This document shows, in pieces, positions 54,073 through 64,000 of a stretch of DNA of 64,000 bases. The notes beneath the pieces are model-generated. The model saw nothing but the letters and a program-made list of their open reading frames with translations, made no database searches and had not been told where the DNA came from. The stretch is from Pelistega europaea. Its GTDB lineage: Bacteria; Pseudomonadota; Gammaproteobacteria; Burkholderiales; Burkholderiaceae_B. The stretch lies in assembly GCF_013133775.1 (NCBI RefSeq), contig NZ_JABGBO010000007.1, forward strand, positions 88,920 to 152,919. Reading direction: 5' to 3'. How positions within the stretch are numbered: the stretch's first letter is position 1; every line of letters begins with the position of its first letter. Made by a program: the position numbers and the translations under genes.

Positions 54073-55644
54073 ATGCAAAATACAGCGAAAAAACTGCTTC
54101 CCATTGGGATTTCTAATTTTGCTGATTTACGTACTAATAACTACTATTACGTAGATAAGACCCCTTTGATTATTGATTTAATCACTTCTTCTCGCTTTGT
54201 CTTTCTCTCTCGTCCTCGTCGCTTTGGTAAGAGCCTCACACTGGATACGATGGCAGAGTTATTTTCTGGGAACAAGGCATTATTTGAGGGCTTATATGCC
54301 GAGAACAACTGGGATTGGGAGACAACTTACCCTGTTATTCGTTTGTCGTTTGCGGGGGAGACTGTACTAGATAACTCTCCCAAACTGGAAGCACATATCT
54401 TTCGGCAACTTCGTTTAAATGCCCAACGATTAAAATTAACATTGCCTGAGTATACTACCCCCGATGTAGGTTTCAGCTTTGCTGATTTGATTCTTATTAC
54501 CCAAGAAAAATATCAACAAAAAGTCGTCGTTCTTATTGATGAGTACGACAAACCCATCATTGACAATTTGGATAACACTGACACTGCCGCCGAAGTACGC
54601 GGGCTTTTAAAATCCCTCTATTCGCAGATTAAGGATTTATCAGGCAGCATTCGCTTTGCCATGCTGACAGGGGTCTCTAAGTTTGGGCAAATGAGTTTAT
54701 TCTCAGGACTAAACAATCTTGAAGACATCACCTTGCGTGCGAAGTATTCGGCGTTATGCGGTTACACCCAAGAGGAACTGGAATCTGTCTTCGCCCCTGA
54801 GTTACAAGGCGTGGACTTAGAGCAAGTCAAGTTCTGGTATAACGGCTATAACTGGACGGGCGAGAGTGTCTACAATCCTTTCGATATTCTGTTATTTTTT
54901 AAAGACGGCTGTGCCTTTGATAACTACTGGATGAGTACTGGGGGCAATGCTTCTTTCTTGATGAAACTGCTCACCAGTAATGAGTTCTCCCTCGCAGACA
55001 TCACTCGTATCGCCGAGACCTCTGATTTACTTGCCTCCGTGGATGTGGGTAGCTTGCACCCTATTCCTGTCCTCTTTCAAACAGGCTATTTGACAATTGA
55101 TAAGGTCTTTGAAGAACCAGGCTATTTACGCCAATATACCCTTAAATTCCCCAACTATGAGGTTCGTCAATCCCTCAGTAGCAAATGGCTACAAGAAGTC
55201 CTCAAACTAGACGGTAGAAAAGCAATTAGCGATTTACGCAAATGCTTACGTGATGGCGATATTGCACAATTACAGCAACTGATTAAAAGTGCTATCGCCA
55301 GTATCCCTAGCGATGCATATAGACGTAATAATATCGCCCAGTTTGAAGGCCATTGGCAAAGTGCCATTGGAATGTTCTTCGCCGGTGCCTGCGCTGACTT
55401 TATCATGGAAGACGTTTCTTCTCAAGGACGAGCCGATTTAGTTGCTATTGAGCAGGGTAATGTGTATATCTTTGAGTTCAAGGTGAAACAAGCGGGTACT
55501 GCTCAAGAAGCGCTTGAGCAGATTAAAGAGCGCCATTATGCGGAAAAATACCGTGCTGGGGCAAAACAAATCTTTGAGATTGGCGTCAGCTTCGATGAAG
55601 CCTCTAGAGAGGTAAATTTTGCTATCAACGCAACCACAGACTAG
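54067..55644 (+). CDS. AAA-ATPase-like / PD-(D/E)XK nuclease protein, paralogue B
   Basis: This protein of about 525 residues is the tandem duplicate of paralogue A. The degenerate P-loop (SRPRRFGKS), Walker B (VVVLIDEYDKP) and nuclease motif (GRADLVAIEQGNVYIFEFK) are all kept. Divergence from A is patchy. The first 45 residues and the stretch around 95-135 (TVLDNSPKLEAHIFRQLRLN against AKRHDIAALEQHIQYHLNLN) differ strongly, whereas residues from about 345 on are nearly identical even at silent sites. This mosaic suggests gene conversion after duplication. Function unknown. Confidence 0.85.
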   Translation: MTMQNTAKKLLPIGISNFADLRTNNYYYVDKTPLIIDLITSSRFVFLSRPRRFGKSLTLDTMAELFSGNKALFEGLYAENNWDWETTYPVIRLSFAGETVLDNSPKLEAHIFRQLRLNAQRLKLTLPEYTTPDVGFSFADLILITQEKYQQKVVVLIDEYDKPIIDNLDNTDTAAEVRGLLKSLYSQIKDLSGSIRFAMLTGVSKFGQMSLFSGLNNLEDITLRAKYSALCGYTQEELESVFAPELQGVDLEQVKFWYNGYNWTGESVYNPFDILLFFKDGCAFDNYWMSTGGNASFLMKLLTSNEFSLADITRIAETSDLLASVDVGSLHPIPVLFQTGYLTIDKVFEEPGYLRQYTLKFPNYEVRQSLSSKWLQEVLKLDGRKAISDLRKCLRDGDIAQLQQLIKSAIASIPSDAYRRNNIAQFEGHWQSAIGMFFAGACADFIMEDVSSQGRADLVAIEQGNVYIFEFKVKQAGTAQEALEQIKERHYAEKYRAGAKQIFEIGVSFDEASREVNFAINATTD

Positions 55645-55663
55645 CACAGGTAGCGGAGATGAA

Positions 55664-55746
55664 TGCGATGACAAAGCGAGTTTGGCGAACGAAGTGAGAC
55701 ACTGTTCGAGCGACTCACGCATTCATGCAGCTACCTGTGCGTGAGT
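55664..55746. repeat. 83-bp intergenic repeat R3
   Basis: Partner of R1, with the 42-bp core at 55700-55741. CACAGGTAGC at 55645-55654 and GCTACCTGTG near 55730 form the outer arms of an inverted repeat of roughly 95 bases. Confidence 0.85.
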
Positions 55747-55748
55747 GC

Positions 55749-55857
55749 AGGTTGAGCTTTACTCAAGACTACGCTTATCATCAATGTCGCTACGACCGAA
55801 GCACTGTTCGAGCGACTCACGCATTCATGCAGCTACCTGTGCGCAAATGAAATCAGC
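55749..55857. repeat. 109-bp intergenic repeat R4
   Basis: Partner of R2, with the 42-bp core at 55802-55843. It ends 22 bases before the dld stop on the opposite strand. Confidence 0.85.
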
Positions 55858-55879
55858 AGAAAAGAAAGTGAATACTCTC

Positions 55880-57565
55880 TTACTCAGCCCAAAAACGATT
55901 CCGCGTTGTATGTCCAATACCCACATTAAAGGTATTCGTCGGATCTAAGCGACGATAGTGATTCACCAACGCAGCCTTGGCTAAATAAAGATGCCCAACA
56001 TTATGCTCTGCTGGATATTCAGCTCCTCGACCATCAAGAATATGCCACATTTTATGCTCCATGGCTAATGGATCCACCCCCTTACGTACGATGTAATCTT
56101 GATGGAACACATGGCAGAAGAAATGCCCATAATACAACTTATGAATAATGTCTTTATTCAACTCTTCAGGCAGCTCTTCTTCCCACTCACGGTCATTACG
56201 ACGCAAAGCAACATCTAATGCCACAATATCGCCAACAGTCTTTTGGTGGCAATCACGATAACGAATGGCTGCACCTGCCACAGCAAATCGATGTAAAAAT
56301 GCTTTACGCCCCTCTTCTGGGGTGCAGAAGAAGAAACTACCTGTGGTATGCTCTTTAAAATACTCTGTCAAAAAGGTTTTTACCTGCTCTGCATCTTGTT
56401 TTTCAACACGAATCATCAAATGATGAGGATACAAATCACGATACTCATTCATGCGTTTTGGTAGATGATTAGGCATTAAACGAGTAAAAAACTGAATCAT
56501 ACGGTCTGATAATCCTTTTGAGCCAAACTTCTCGAAAAAACTATCCACTTTTGCTTTAAAAGCAAATGCACCAGGAACTTTATCTGTGCCAAACTTCTCG
56601 ATAAATAAGAAAATATCCTTGCCGTATTCTGCACCAATATCATAGGCTGTACGGTGGATATATTCGCCAGCAATAGGTAGACGAGGCAACTCTCTTAATA
56701 GATAACGACGGATGGCTGTCAAATCATCTTGCGTGTTACTACCGATATAAAAAACTTCGCTAGCCACCTTTTCAAAGGTATCTAGACGTACGGCAAAAAT
56801 ACTCACTTTACCAGCAGATCCAGATGCCTCAAAGAGACGTGAAGGGTCATTATTAAAACGTGCTGGCGTGTTCTCGTCCACTTGTTTGACATCATGTGCA
56901 TAGCGATTATCAGAGGCCTTGCGTTCCCCTGAATTATCAATATCTGCAACCGTGTATTGTCCAGATGCTAAACGAGAAAGAATTTCTTCTGGTGTGTCAC
57001 CCAATGCAATGCCTAAGTGGTTTACCAATTCCAGTTCATTATTTTCATTGAGTCTCGCATATAAGGCCAACTCTGTATAAGCAGGACCCCGACGAACTAA
57101 TGCACCACCTGAGTTATTACAAATCCCCCCTAATACAGAGGCACCAATACACGAAGAACCAATCACAGAATGCGGCTCTCGATTATGAGGGGCTAGCATT
57201 TTTTCTAATTCATTTAATGTAGCCCCAGGTAAGCACACCACTTGTTTTGCATCATTGATAAGTTGAATACCTTTGATACGCGTTGTATTGAGAATAATAA
57301 TAGGACGATCATAATCACTACCAAAGGGAGTTGATCCTCCTGTAAGACCGGTATTAGCTGCTTGCATAATCACGATGCAATCAGGTAATACAGCCTTAAG
57401 AACCTGCCATTGCTCTAGCAACGTTCCCGGCTTGACCACGGCAAGCACATCACCAGAACCATAACGCTTACCTTGACGATACAGACGTGTTTGATTCTCA
57501 TCTGTAAGTACATTCTTATTCCCTACAATGCGTTGCAATGATTCAATGATATTTTGTGTTGCCAT
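55880..57565 (-). CDS. dld: Quinone-dependent D-lactate dehydrogenase
   Basis: This 561-residue FAD enzyme is of the E. coli Dld type. It has an N-terminal PCMH FAD domain (MQAANTGLTGGSTPFGSDYDRPIIILNTTRIKGI and SSCIGASVLGGICNNSGGALVRRGPAYTE) and a C-terminal membrane-binding/cap part (ENTPARFN, FAVAGAAIRYRDCHQ, YYGHFFCHVFHQDYIV). It oxidises D-lactate to pyruvate and passes electrons to quinone at the inner membrane. GAAGGAATA precedes the ATG. It follows lldD on the same strand but with a terminator between, so expression is partly separate. Confidence 0.95.
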   Translation of the reverse strand: MATQNIIESLQRIVGNKNVLTDENQTRLYRQGKRYGSGDVLAVVKPGTLLEQWQVLKAVLPDCIVIMQAANTGLTGGSTPFGSDYDRPIIILNTTRIKGIQLINDAKQVVCLPGATLNELEKMLAPHNREPHSVIGSSCIGASVLGGICNNSGGALVRRGPAYTELALYARLNENNELELVNHLGIALGDTPEEILSRLASGQYTVADIDNSGERKASDNRYAHDVKQVDENTPARFNNDPSRLFEASGSAGKVSIFAVRLDTFEKVASEVFYIGSNTQDDLTAIRRYLLRELPRLPIAGEYIHRTAYDIGAEYGKDIFLFIEKFGTDKVPGAFAFKAKVDSFFEKFGSKGLSDRMIQFFTRLMPNHLPKRMNEYRDLYPHHLMIRVEKQDAEQVKTFLTEYFKEHTTGSFFFCTPEEGRKAFLHRFAVAGAAIRYRDCHQKTVGDIVALDVALRRNDREWEEELPEELNKDIIHKLYYGHFFCHVFHQDYIVRKGVDPLAMEHKMWHILDGRGAEYPAEHNVGHLYLAKAALVNHYRRLDPTNTFNVGIGHTTRNRFWAE

Positions 57566-57617
57566 TGTTATTCCTTCAATTGTTTAATCACTCATTTATC
57601 AAAATTAGTGCTGATAT

Positions 57618-57670
57618 AAAAAAAGACACTTGCTTTCTTAGACTATATACTAAAGAGAAACAAGTGTCTT
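57618..57670 (-). terminator. Terminator between lldD and dld
   Basis: AAGACACTTG (57623-57632) pairs with CAAGTGTCTT (57661-57670). An inner stem (CTTTCTTAG with CTAAAGAG-like bases) fills the loop. On the minus strand a T-run of seven follows. It lies 23 bases after the lldD stop. Confidence 0.85.
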
Positions 57671-57692
57671 ATCAAATGCTAATACGCCTCTA

Positions 57693-58853
57693 CTAGAAAA
57701 CTTCTGCTAAATCCTTCTCTGCATTTGCTAAACATTCACGTGTAATTTCAGAGACTGATTTAACGCCTGTTAAAGTCATCGCTACTCGCATTTCTTTAGT
57801 CATCAAATCAATCACATTTTCCACCCCTGCCTGACCGTCAGCAGCCAAGGCATAAGCAAATGCTCGACCAATCATGCAAGAATCTGCCCCTAGTGCAATC
57901 ATACGTACAATATCCAGACCAGTACGAATACCCGAATCTACTAAGATTTTAATCTTACCTTTAATCTCATCTGCAATAGCAGGTAAAGCACGAGCACTCG
58001 ATAGTACACCATCTAATTGACGGCCACCATGATTAGAAACGATGACACCGTCTGCACCAAAAGTAACTGCATCACGTGCATCTTCTGGATCAAGAATGCC
58101 CTTGATAAGCATCGGACCATCCCAGAACTCACGAATCCACTCCAAATCTTTCCATGAAATAGATGGGTCGAAGTTGGCACCCAACCAGCCAATGTAATCT
58201 TCTAGACCTGTTGGTTTGCCTAAGTAACGCGAAATATTACCCAAATCATGAGGACGTCCATGAATTCCAACATTCCATGCCCAATGAGGGAACATGGTTG
58301 ATTGGAGATAACGACGCATAGCAGAATTAGGACCACTCATCCCTGAATGAGCATCACGGTAACGTGCCCCTGGTACAGGCATATCTACCGTAAACACCAA
58401 TGTACTACAACCAGCAGCCTTAGCACGTTCTAAGACATTTTTCATAAACCCACGGTCACGCAACACATAAAGCTGGAACCACATAGGACGTTTAATGGCA
58501 GGTACTACTTCTTCAATAGGACATACTGACACTGTTGACAATGTAAAAGGAATACCTTTGTTATCAGCCGCTTTTGCTGCTTGTACTTCACCACGTTTAG
58601 CATACATACCAGTCAAGCCAACAGGAGACAACGCAAGTGGCAATGATAACTGCTCACCAAATAATTCAATATTGGTCGTAAGGTCAGACATATTTTTTAG
58701 AATACGTTGACGTAAAGCAATCTTGGAAAGGTCCTCTACATTATGTCTCAACGTCGCTTCATCATAAGCACCACCATCGATATAATGGAATAAAAAAGGA
58801 GGCAAACGACGTTGCGCCGCCTTACGATAATCTTTAGTTGATGAAATAATCAT
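57693..58853 (-). CDS. lldD: FMN-dependent L-lactate dehydrogenase
   Basis: This 386-residue membrane-associated flavoenzyme of the alpha-hydroxyacid oxidase family oxidises L-lactate to pyruvate with quinone as acceptor. It starts [33 protein letters not shown]. It has [19 protein letters not shown], the catalytic [15 protein letters not shown] (His base and Arg) and the phosphate site [19 protein letters not shown]. The length equals that of E. coli LldD (396) within 10 residues. It lies 9 bases after lldR in an lldP-lldR-lldD operon. Confidence 0.96.
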   Translation of the reverse strand: MIISSTKDYRKAAQRRLPPFLFHYIDGGAYDEATLRHNVEDLSKIALRQRILKNMSDLTTNIELFGEQLSLPLALSPVGLTGMYAKRGEVQAAKAADNKGIPFTLSTVSVCPIEEVVPAIKRPMWFQLYVLRDRGFMKNVLERAKAAGCSTLVFTVDMPVPGARYRDAHSGMSGPNSAMRRYLQSTMFPHWAWNVGIHGRPHDLGNISRYLGKPTGLEDYIGWLGANFDPSISWKDLEWIREFWDGPMLIKGILDPEDARDAVTFGADGVIVSNHGGRQLDGVLSSARALPAIADEIKGKIKILVDSGIRTGLDIVRMIALGADSCMIGRAFAYALAADGQAGVENVIDLMTKEMRVAMTLTGVKSVSEITRECLANAEKDLAEVF

Positions 58854-58862
58854 AGTATTTTC

Positions 58863-59606
58863 CTAAATGTGTTTTAAGCGTTGAGTCCGTTGCAAACGTG
58901 CATCAGACTCATCTATTTCTTTAATCTGATCAATCACATAATGAATGTGTTTTTGTACGCTTTCTAAGGCTAATTGAGCATTACCTTGTTCAATCGCTGT
59001 CATAACTTGCCGGTGTTGAACATTGAGCTGCGTCACCATAGTTTCATCAGTGTACATCTTGTGTCGTGCTAAAACAACATTATGATGTAACAATTCAAAT
59101 ACGTTCCGCATTAACTGAATCAACACTGCATTATGACTCGCCTCAGCAATAGTCAGATGAAAATGAGCATCCGCATCAGCAGCCAATGCAAAATTATTAT
59201 CAATCTGATGCTGAAGCAATGCATCATGAGCGATTCGGATCTGCTTCTTATCGTCCTCTGTAGCCCGTAAGGCTGCATACCACGCTGTGCCCCCCTCTAA
59301 AACAGCTCGAGCCTCTTGCACATCAAAACGGTAATTAGGATCTTCCTCTAATAACTGACTTAACTGATGAATATAAGAGTCTATTTTCCAGGCAGAGGGA
59401 GGTTGTTTCAAAAACGTACCTGAACCTACTCGAGTATCCACAAACCCTTGTGCTGTTAATTGTTTAAGCAGCTCTCTAAGTCGAGTACGCGAAATAGAGA
59501 GCATTTCGCAGAGCTTGCGCTCTGCTGGTAACCGCCCACCGATGCTAATGCCTAGGTCACTAATAACATTTCCTAATGCAACGATGAGCGAGCTACTTTC
59601 CACCAT
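58863..59606 (-). CDS. lldR: GntR/FadR-family lactate regulator LldR
   Basis: This protein of about 247 residues starts at 59606 after TTGAGG; an upstream TTG at 59618 is not needed. The N-terminal winged helix is ISIGGRLPAERKLCEMLSISRTRLRELLKQLTAQGFVDTRVGSGTFL. The C-terminal FCD domain has the metal-binding histidines in ADADAHFHLTIAEASHN and later HRQVMTAIEQGN and KHIHYVID. LldR represses (or in E. coli also activates) the lactate genes and is released by lactate. Matching palindromes lie upstream of lldP. Confidence 0.92.
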   Translation of the reverse strand: MVESSSLIVALGNVISDLGISIGGRLPAERKLCEMLSISRTRLRELLKQLTAQGFVDTRVGSGTFLKQPPSAWKIDSYIHQLSQLLEEDPNYRFDVQEARAVLEGGTAWYAALRATEDDKKQIRIAHDALLQHQIDNNFALAADADAHFHLTIAEASHNAVLIQLMRNVFELLHHNVVLARHKMYTDETMVTQLNVQHRQVMTAIEQGNAQLALESVQKHIHYVIDQIKEIDESDARLQRTQRLKHI

Positions 59607-59622
59607 GATAAACCTCAAAAAA

Positions 59623-61293
59623 TTACTGTGGAATCATGCCTGGCACAACATAAGCCTGAAGCGTAATAATGACTCCAATAATTGCAGCAAAAATAATACT
59701 ATGTTTCACAGTGAAACGGAATAAATCAGATTCACGTCCTACTAAACCAACAGCTGCGCATGCAATAGCGATTGATTGAGGAGAAATCATTTTTCCAGTC
59801 ACACCACCACTAGTATTCGCTGCAACCAATAGGATATCTGAGACACCAATTTGGTGAGCTGTGGTCGCTTGTAATGCTCCAAACAATGCATTGGCTGATG
59901 TGTCAGACCCTGTCAAGAATACACCCAACCATCCCAAGAAAGGAGAGAAGAAAGTGAATGCATCACCTGTATGAGCTAATGCCAACGCTAATGTTGCTGA
60001 TAATCCAGAGTAATTAGCCACAAAAGCAAAAGCTAGAACCATACCAATAGCTACAATAGGAATACGTAGCTCTTTTAATGTTTCACCAAATGTAGCCACT
60101 GCTTGCGATGGTTTCATGCGAAGGTAGATAATGCTAATAATCGCTGCAATAAGAATTGCAGTACCAGTAGCAGAGAACCAATCGAATTTATACACAGCTG
60201 CATAATTAACTGCATCAGCAACTACTGGAGGCATTTTTTGAACTAAGTTATGCAAACCGGGAACCTCAAAAGAAAGAATCCAGCTCGCCAAAGGCCCCCC
60301 TGGCTTAAATAAAGCCTTGAATGGTGCAATACTCCAAATGGTTACTACCGCTGTTAGAATTGCAAATGGCATCCATGCTTTAATAATTTGACCTGTCGAG
60401 TACTGTTGAGGTTGAGCACTTGAATCTGCCGTAGCTACTTGTGCTGCACCATTTTTTTGATTTTCAAAACGGAAAATATGTTTAGGCTTCCATACTTTGC
60501 AAAGAATAGTCAATGCCACTAATGTTGCAATAGATGCAGTAATATCAGGTAACTCTGGGCCGATGTGATTTGAAGTTAGCCATTGTGTAATAGAGAATGC
60601 CAAACTACCAACCACAATAGCAGGGAACATTTCTTTAACACCGCGCCAGCCATCCATAATTGCCATTAACCATACCAATACGATAGGCACCATGAAAGGT
60701 AATTGACGTCCAACCATCTGACTGATGTGTAATGGGTCGATGTTAGATACTTGACCTGCAACAATAATAGGAATACCCATAGCACCAAAAGCTACCGGAG
60801 CTGTATTTGCAATCAAGCATAAACCTGCTGCATATAAAGGATTAAATCCTAACCCGACTAGTAATGCCGCAGTGATTGCTACTGGAGCACCAAAGCCTGC
60901 CGCCCCCTCAAGGAAAGTACCAAAAGCAAAACCAACTAATAGCATTTGCATGCGTTGGTCTTCTGTCAACGACAAAATGCTCGAACGGATAATATCGAAC
61001 TGGCCTGTTTTTACTGAAACCTTGTAGAGGAAAACAGCACCAATAATAATCCAAGCAATAGGCCATAAACCGTAGAAAAAGCCATAAACAGCTGATGATA
61101 ATGCCATACCAACAGGCATGCCGTAAGCAAATAAAGCGACTAAAATCGCTAAAATCACAGTGATTGTCCCAGCAACAATCCCTTTCATGCGAAAAACAGT
61201 TAGTCCTAAAAAGAAGAAAATAATAGGAATTAGCGCAATAAGGCTAGATATCCACAGATTACCCATTGGGTCATATACTTGTTGCCACTGCAT
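59623..61293 (-). CDS. lldP: L-lactate permease
   Basis: This 556-residue inner-membrane carrier of the LctP family has about 12-14 helices. Family motifs are [30 protein letters not shown] near residue 120 and [17 protein letters not shown] and [19 protein letters not shown] in the C-terminal part. It imports L-lactate (also D-lactate and glycolate in relatives) with protons. GTAGGAGGG precedes the ATG. It is the first gene of the lactate operon, with operator-like palindromes 90-120 bases upstream. Confidence 0.95.
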   Translation of the reverse strand: MQWQQVYDPMGNLWISSLIALIPIIFFFLGLTVFRMKGIVAGTITVILAILVALFAYGMPVGMALSSAVYGFFYGLWPIAWIIIGAVFLYKVSVKTGQFDIIRSSILSLTEDQRMQMLLVGFAFGTFLEGAAGFGAPVAITAALLVGLGFNPLYAAGLCLIANTAPVAFGAMGIPIIVAGQVSNIDPLHISQMVGRQLPFMVPIVLVWLMAIMDGWRGVKEMFPAIVVGSLAFSITQWLTSNHIGPELPDITASIATLVALTILCKVWKPKHIFRFENQKNGAAQVATADSSAQPQQYSTGQIIKAWMPFAILTAVVTIWSIAPFKALFKPGGPLASWILSFEVPGLHNLVQKMPPVVADAVNYAAVYKFDWFSATGTAILIAAIISIIYLRMKPSQAVATFGETLKELRIPIVAIGMVLAFAFVANYSGLSATLALALAHTGDAFTFFSPFLGWLGVFLTGSDTSANALFGALQATTAHQIGVSDILLVAANTSGGVTGKMISPQSIAIACAAVGLVGRESDLFRFTVKHSIIFAAIIGVIITLQAYVVPGMIPQ

Positions 61294-61360
61294 CGTGCAG
61301 CCCTCCTACAAATAGGTTAATCAGACATCACTGCATTCATTTACTTCATTAGTGCAGTGA

Positions 61361-61412
61361 ATTATAGTATCAATCATAATTGGTAAGACCGGTTCATATT
61401 GGTTATACCAAT
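61361..61412 (-). promoter_or_regulatory. lldP promoter region with two LldR/FadR-type operators
   Basis: ATTGGTTATACCAAT (61398-61412) is a perfect TTGGT-N3-ACCAA palindrome, the FadR/LldR operator form. A weaker copy, TTGGTAAGACCGG, lies at 61380-61392, 19 bases away centre to centre. A -10 box TATAAT (61361-61366, minus strand) follows, so the weaker site overlaps the -35 region. Regulation by LldR is inferred. Confidence 0.8.
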
Positions 61413-61640
61413 TTTGAGGAGTGTATCCTACGCTGATATGGAAAATAAAAAAATTAGGGTTTTCACTCGGTTTGTTGTTTTTTAGACTTATGACCACCAA
61501 TGATTTTAAAAATATACCTTCTTTGGGAGGCATTCTTTTAGCAAAAAATACGCTCACTTTGTATAATACAAACGATTTTCTATATACCCATAGGCAGTGC
61601 CGTTTATATAATAAATCAAGGAGTTGGCTTACCTAACGCT

Positions 61641-62768
<1,128 letters not shown>

Positions 62769-62779
62769 AAGGAAGCAGC

Positions 62780-63688
62780 ATGAGACATTGGCATACTTTT
62801 CTCTTATTAAGTCTAGGTGGAATAACTGGGTGTAGCACAGTAGGGACATACAAGCATCCAGCAAGCTCTCTGCATAGCACCAACAACCCAAAAGTTTCTG
62901 AAAAAAATCTCTTCAAAACTCCAACTCCCTCTACCATCGGAAAATATAAGACGTTTACCCTAGCCAACCCTACCCCTGCCAATATGGGGGTAGTTGAGGA
63001 CTTTCTTGAACTAAAAGCATATGCACGACCCGGTGTACAAACTAGCAAGCGTCCTAATGGATCTGCATTGCTTAGTGCATTAGGGAAAACGAATCGGTTT
63101 GCATCATTCACATTATATGTATCTCAAAAACCCTATCCATTAGGCAAGTTATATTTATTTACTGCTTATTGGACTGGAAACTCTTTCGACAGTGTGGGAA
63201 AACTTATGGATGATAGTGGCAATAGCATGAGTTACCTTGTCCGCTATCCTAAGGACACACCTAATCGATCAGAAAATGCTACATATCGAGGATATATGAT
63301 TGGCTCTGTTCTAAATGAGTCTGGACAAGTGGTTGCTGATATGCTTGCTCCTATCCAAATCACTGCTCGGTTTGATCAGAAGACATTGCAAGGCCAAGCG
63401 ACTATCAACATAAGCGACACAAACATCGCTCGCCTGCCCGCACAAACTACCCAATTCGAGAAGGGAGAGTATTTAGACTTCAATCGAACGATTCAATGGG
63501 ACAATAGTATTAGTGCTTTCTATGGAAGAAATAATGATGATGCCATGACAGTATACTTCCATGGAGCAAAATCCAACCCTACAGAAGGAATGGGAGGTGT
63601 ATTTTTCCAGAAACTAGATGCTGAGGCAGCAAAACGAATTGGAGGGGTTGTCTATCAAGGAGCTTTTGAAACATTGAAGGCTCGTTAA
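62780..63688 (+). CDS. Lipoprotein of unknown function
   Basis: This protein of about 302 residues starts at 62780 after AAAGGAAG. The signal peptide HTFLLLSLGGITGC has lipobox ITGC, so it is lipid-anchored. The mature part includes a linker (SEKNLFKTPTPSTIGKYKTF) and a region rich in Gly, Asn and beta-strand patterns (LDFNRTIQWDNSISAFYGRNNDDAMTVYFHG, EGMGGVFFQKLDAEAAKRIGG). The latter recalls transferrin-binding-protein-B-like or factor-H-binding lipoprotein C-lobes (beta barrel ending in GVF), but the match is weak. It lies just after adenine deaminase; a functional link is unclear. Confidence 0.75.
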   Translation: MRHWHTFLLLSLGGITGCSTVGTYKHPASSLHSTNNPKVSEKNLFKTPTPSTIGKYKTFTLANPTPANMGVVEDFLELKAYARPGVQTSKRPNGSALLSALGKTNRFASFTLYVSQKPYPLGKLYLFTAYWTGNSFDSVGKLMDDSGNSMSYLVRYPKDTPNRSENATYRGYMIGSVLNESGQVVADMLAPIQITARFDQKTLQGQATINISDTNIARLPAQTTQFEKGEYLDFNRTIQWDNSISAFYGRNNDDAMTVYFHGAKSNPTEGMGGVFFQKLDAEAAKRIGGVVYQGAFETLKAR

Positions 63689-63706
63689 ACTCAAGTGTTG
63701 TAGACG

Positions 63707-63823
63707 CAAAAAAGCCTCTTGAGGGGTGTTTATTTTTCTGATTAAGCAAGGGGCAGCAGTCGTTCTCAATATCTAAAAGTAATTCGTTGTTTGAGAGGGA
63801 GTTTTTTCTGATTAAGCAAGAGG
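63707..63823. repeat. Scattered terminator fragments and a 20-bp direct repeat
   Basis: AAAAAAGCCTCTTGAGG at 63707 copies one arm of the rRNA terminator at 63875. TTTTTCTGATTAAGCAAG occurs near 63734 and again near 63804. The stretch between the lipoprotein gene and the rRNA terminator looks like decayed terminator copies and holds no gene. Confidence 0.6.
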
Positions 63824-63873
63824 CCTGCTGGGAGGTGTTGTTTGGGGGGGCTTGAGGTTTTTTCTAGGCAAGT

Positions 63874-63906
63874 AAAAAAGCCTCTTGAGGGGAACTCAAG
63901 AGGCTT
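63874..63906 (-). terminator. rRNA operon terminator
   Basis: AAGCCTCTTGAG (63878-63889) pairs exactly with CTCAAGAGGCTT (63895-63906) around 5 bases. A T-run follows on the minus strand. It lies 11 bases beyond the 5S 3' end. Confidence 0.9.
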
Positions 63907-63917
63907 AGGAATGAAGA

Positions 63918-64000
63918 GCTTGACGATGTCCTACTTTCACAGGTGTCCACCCACTATCATCGGCGCAAAGGCGTTTCACTGTCCTGTTCGGGATGGGAAG
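63918..64000 (-). rRNA. rrf: 5S ribosomal RNA, 3' part
   Basis: The reverse complement reads CTTCCCATCCCGAACAGGAC, then GTGAAACGCCTTTGCGCCGATGATAGTGGG and ends GTAGGACATCGTCAAGC. These are the conserved helix and loop sequences of bacterial 5S rRNA. The 5' part lies outside the window, and the rest of the operon is to the right. Confidence 0.95.

Noticed and set aside
53691..55843. CRISPR-like array from four 42-bp repeats
   Set aside because: Spacing is irregular (229, 1780, 102 bases), repeats flank genes, there are no uniform spacers and no cas genes.

Overview
The window looks like chromosomal DNA of a low-to-moderate GC betaproteobacterium, most likely Alcaligenaceae (Pelistega/Oligella-like). 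This rests on the gene set (ESPR-type autotransporters, TtcA, a Bordetella-like OmpA domain protein, long QueF, MetH) and on AT-rich codon use. No 16S sequence is visible, so the genus is inference. A 5S rRNA end on the minus strand at the right edge shows that an rRNA operon lies just outside.

Left (1-12.7 kb): a lysine-degradation block on the plus strand. It runs from the tail of a probable aminotransferase through hglS (2-oxoadipate to D-2-hydroxyglutarate), a DAACS transporter with altered binding residues, amaB (aminoadipate semialdehyde dehydrogenase), an NhaC-type antiporter/transporter and amaA (L-pipecolate oxidase) to ydiJ (D-2-hydroxyglutarate dehydrogenase). Together they form a route from pipecolate to 2-oxoglutarate. 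XRE-cupin and LysR regulators follow.

Middle (12.7-42 kb): mostly core metabolism. There is an MFS carrier with a repeat tail, a universal stress protein, an acetyltransferase, dnaQ, fabI, an LTA-synthase-like protein, two small ORFs, a thiamine-pyrimidine salvage set (tenA, thiYXZ) behind a DASS carrier, an OmpA lipoprotein and an MmyB-type regulator. A vitamin B12 group follows: metH, then a cobalamin riboswitch with terminator and btuB, and later a btuF-like receptor. An ESPR autotransporter with a PNPE/PAPE hinge and a downstream OmpA-domain protein lie between btuB and btuF. Then come folB, ttcA and queF.

Accessory region (42-55.9 kb): a decayed DUF4143 ATPase carries an IS605-type element that has only tnpB, with a probable omega-RNA. 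Removing the element at inferred TTTAC/TCAA boundaries restores the host reading frame. Next are terminator-derived 33-bp repeats, a 2459-residue repeat-rich autotransporter, and a tandem pair of mosaic AAA-ATPase/PD-(D/E)XK genes, each with a duplicated palindromic promoter segment and intergenic repeats. Both autotransporters have 12-13 nt poly-A/T tracts upstream.

Right (55.9-64 kb): a lactate block (lldP-lldR-lldD, then dld behind a terminator) with two FadR/LldR-type operator palindromes, an adenine deaminase whose 5' end is duplicated upstream, a lipoprotein, and the 3' end of the rRNA operon with its terminator.
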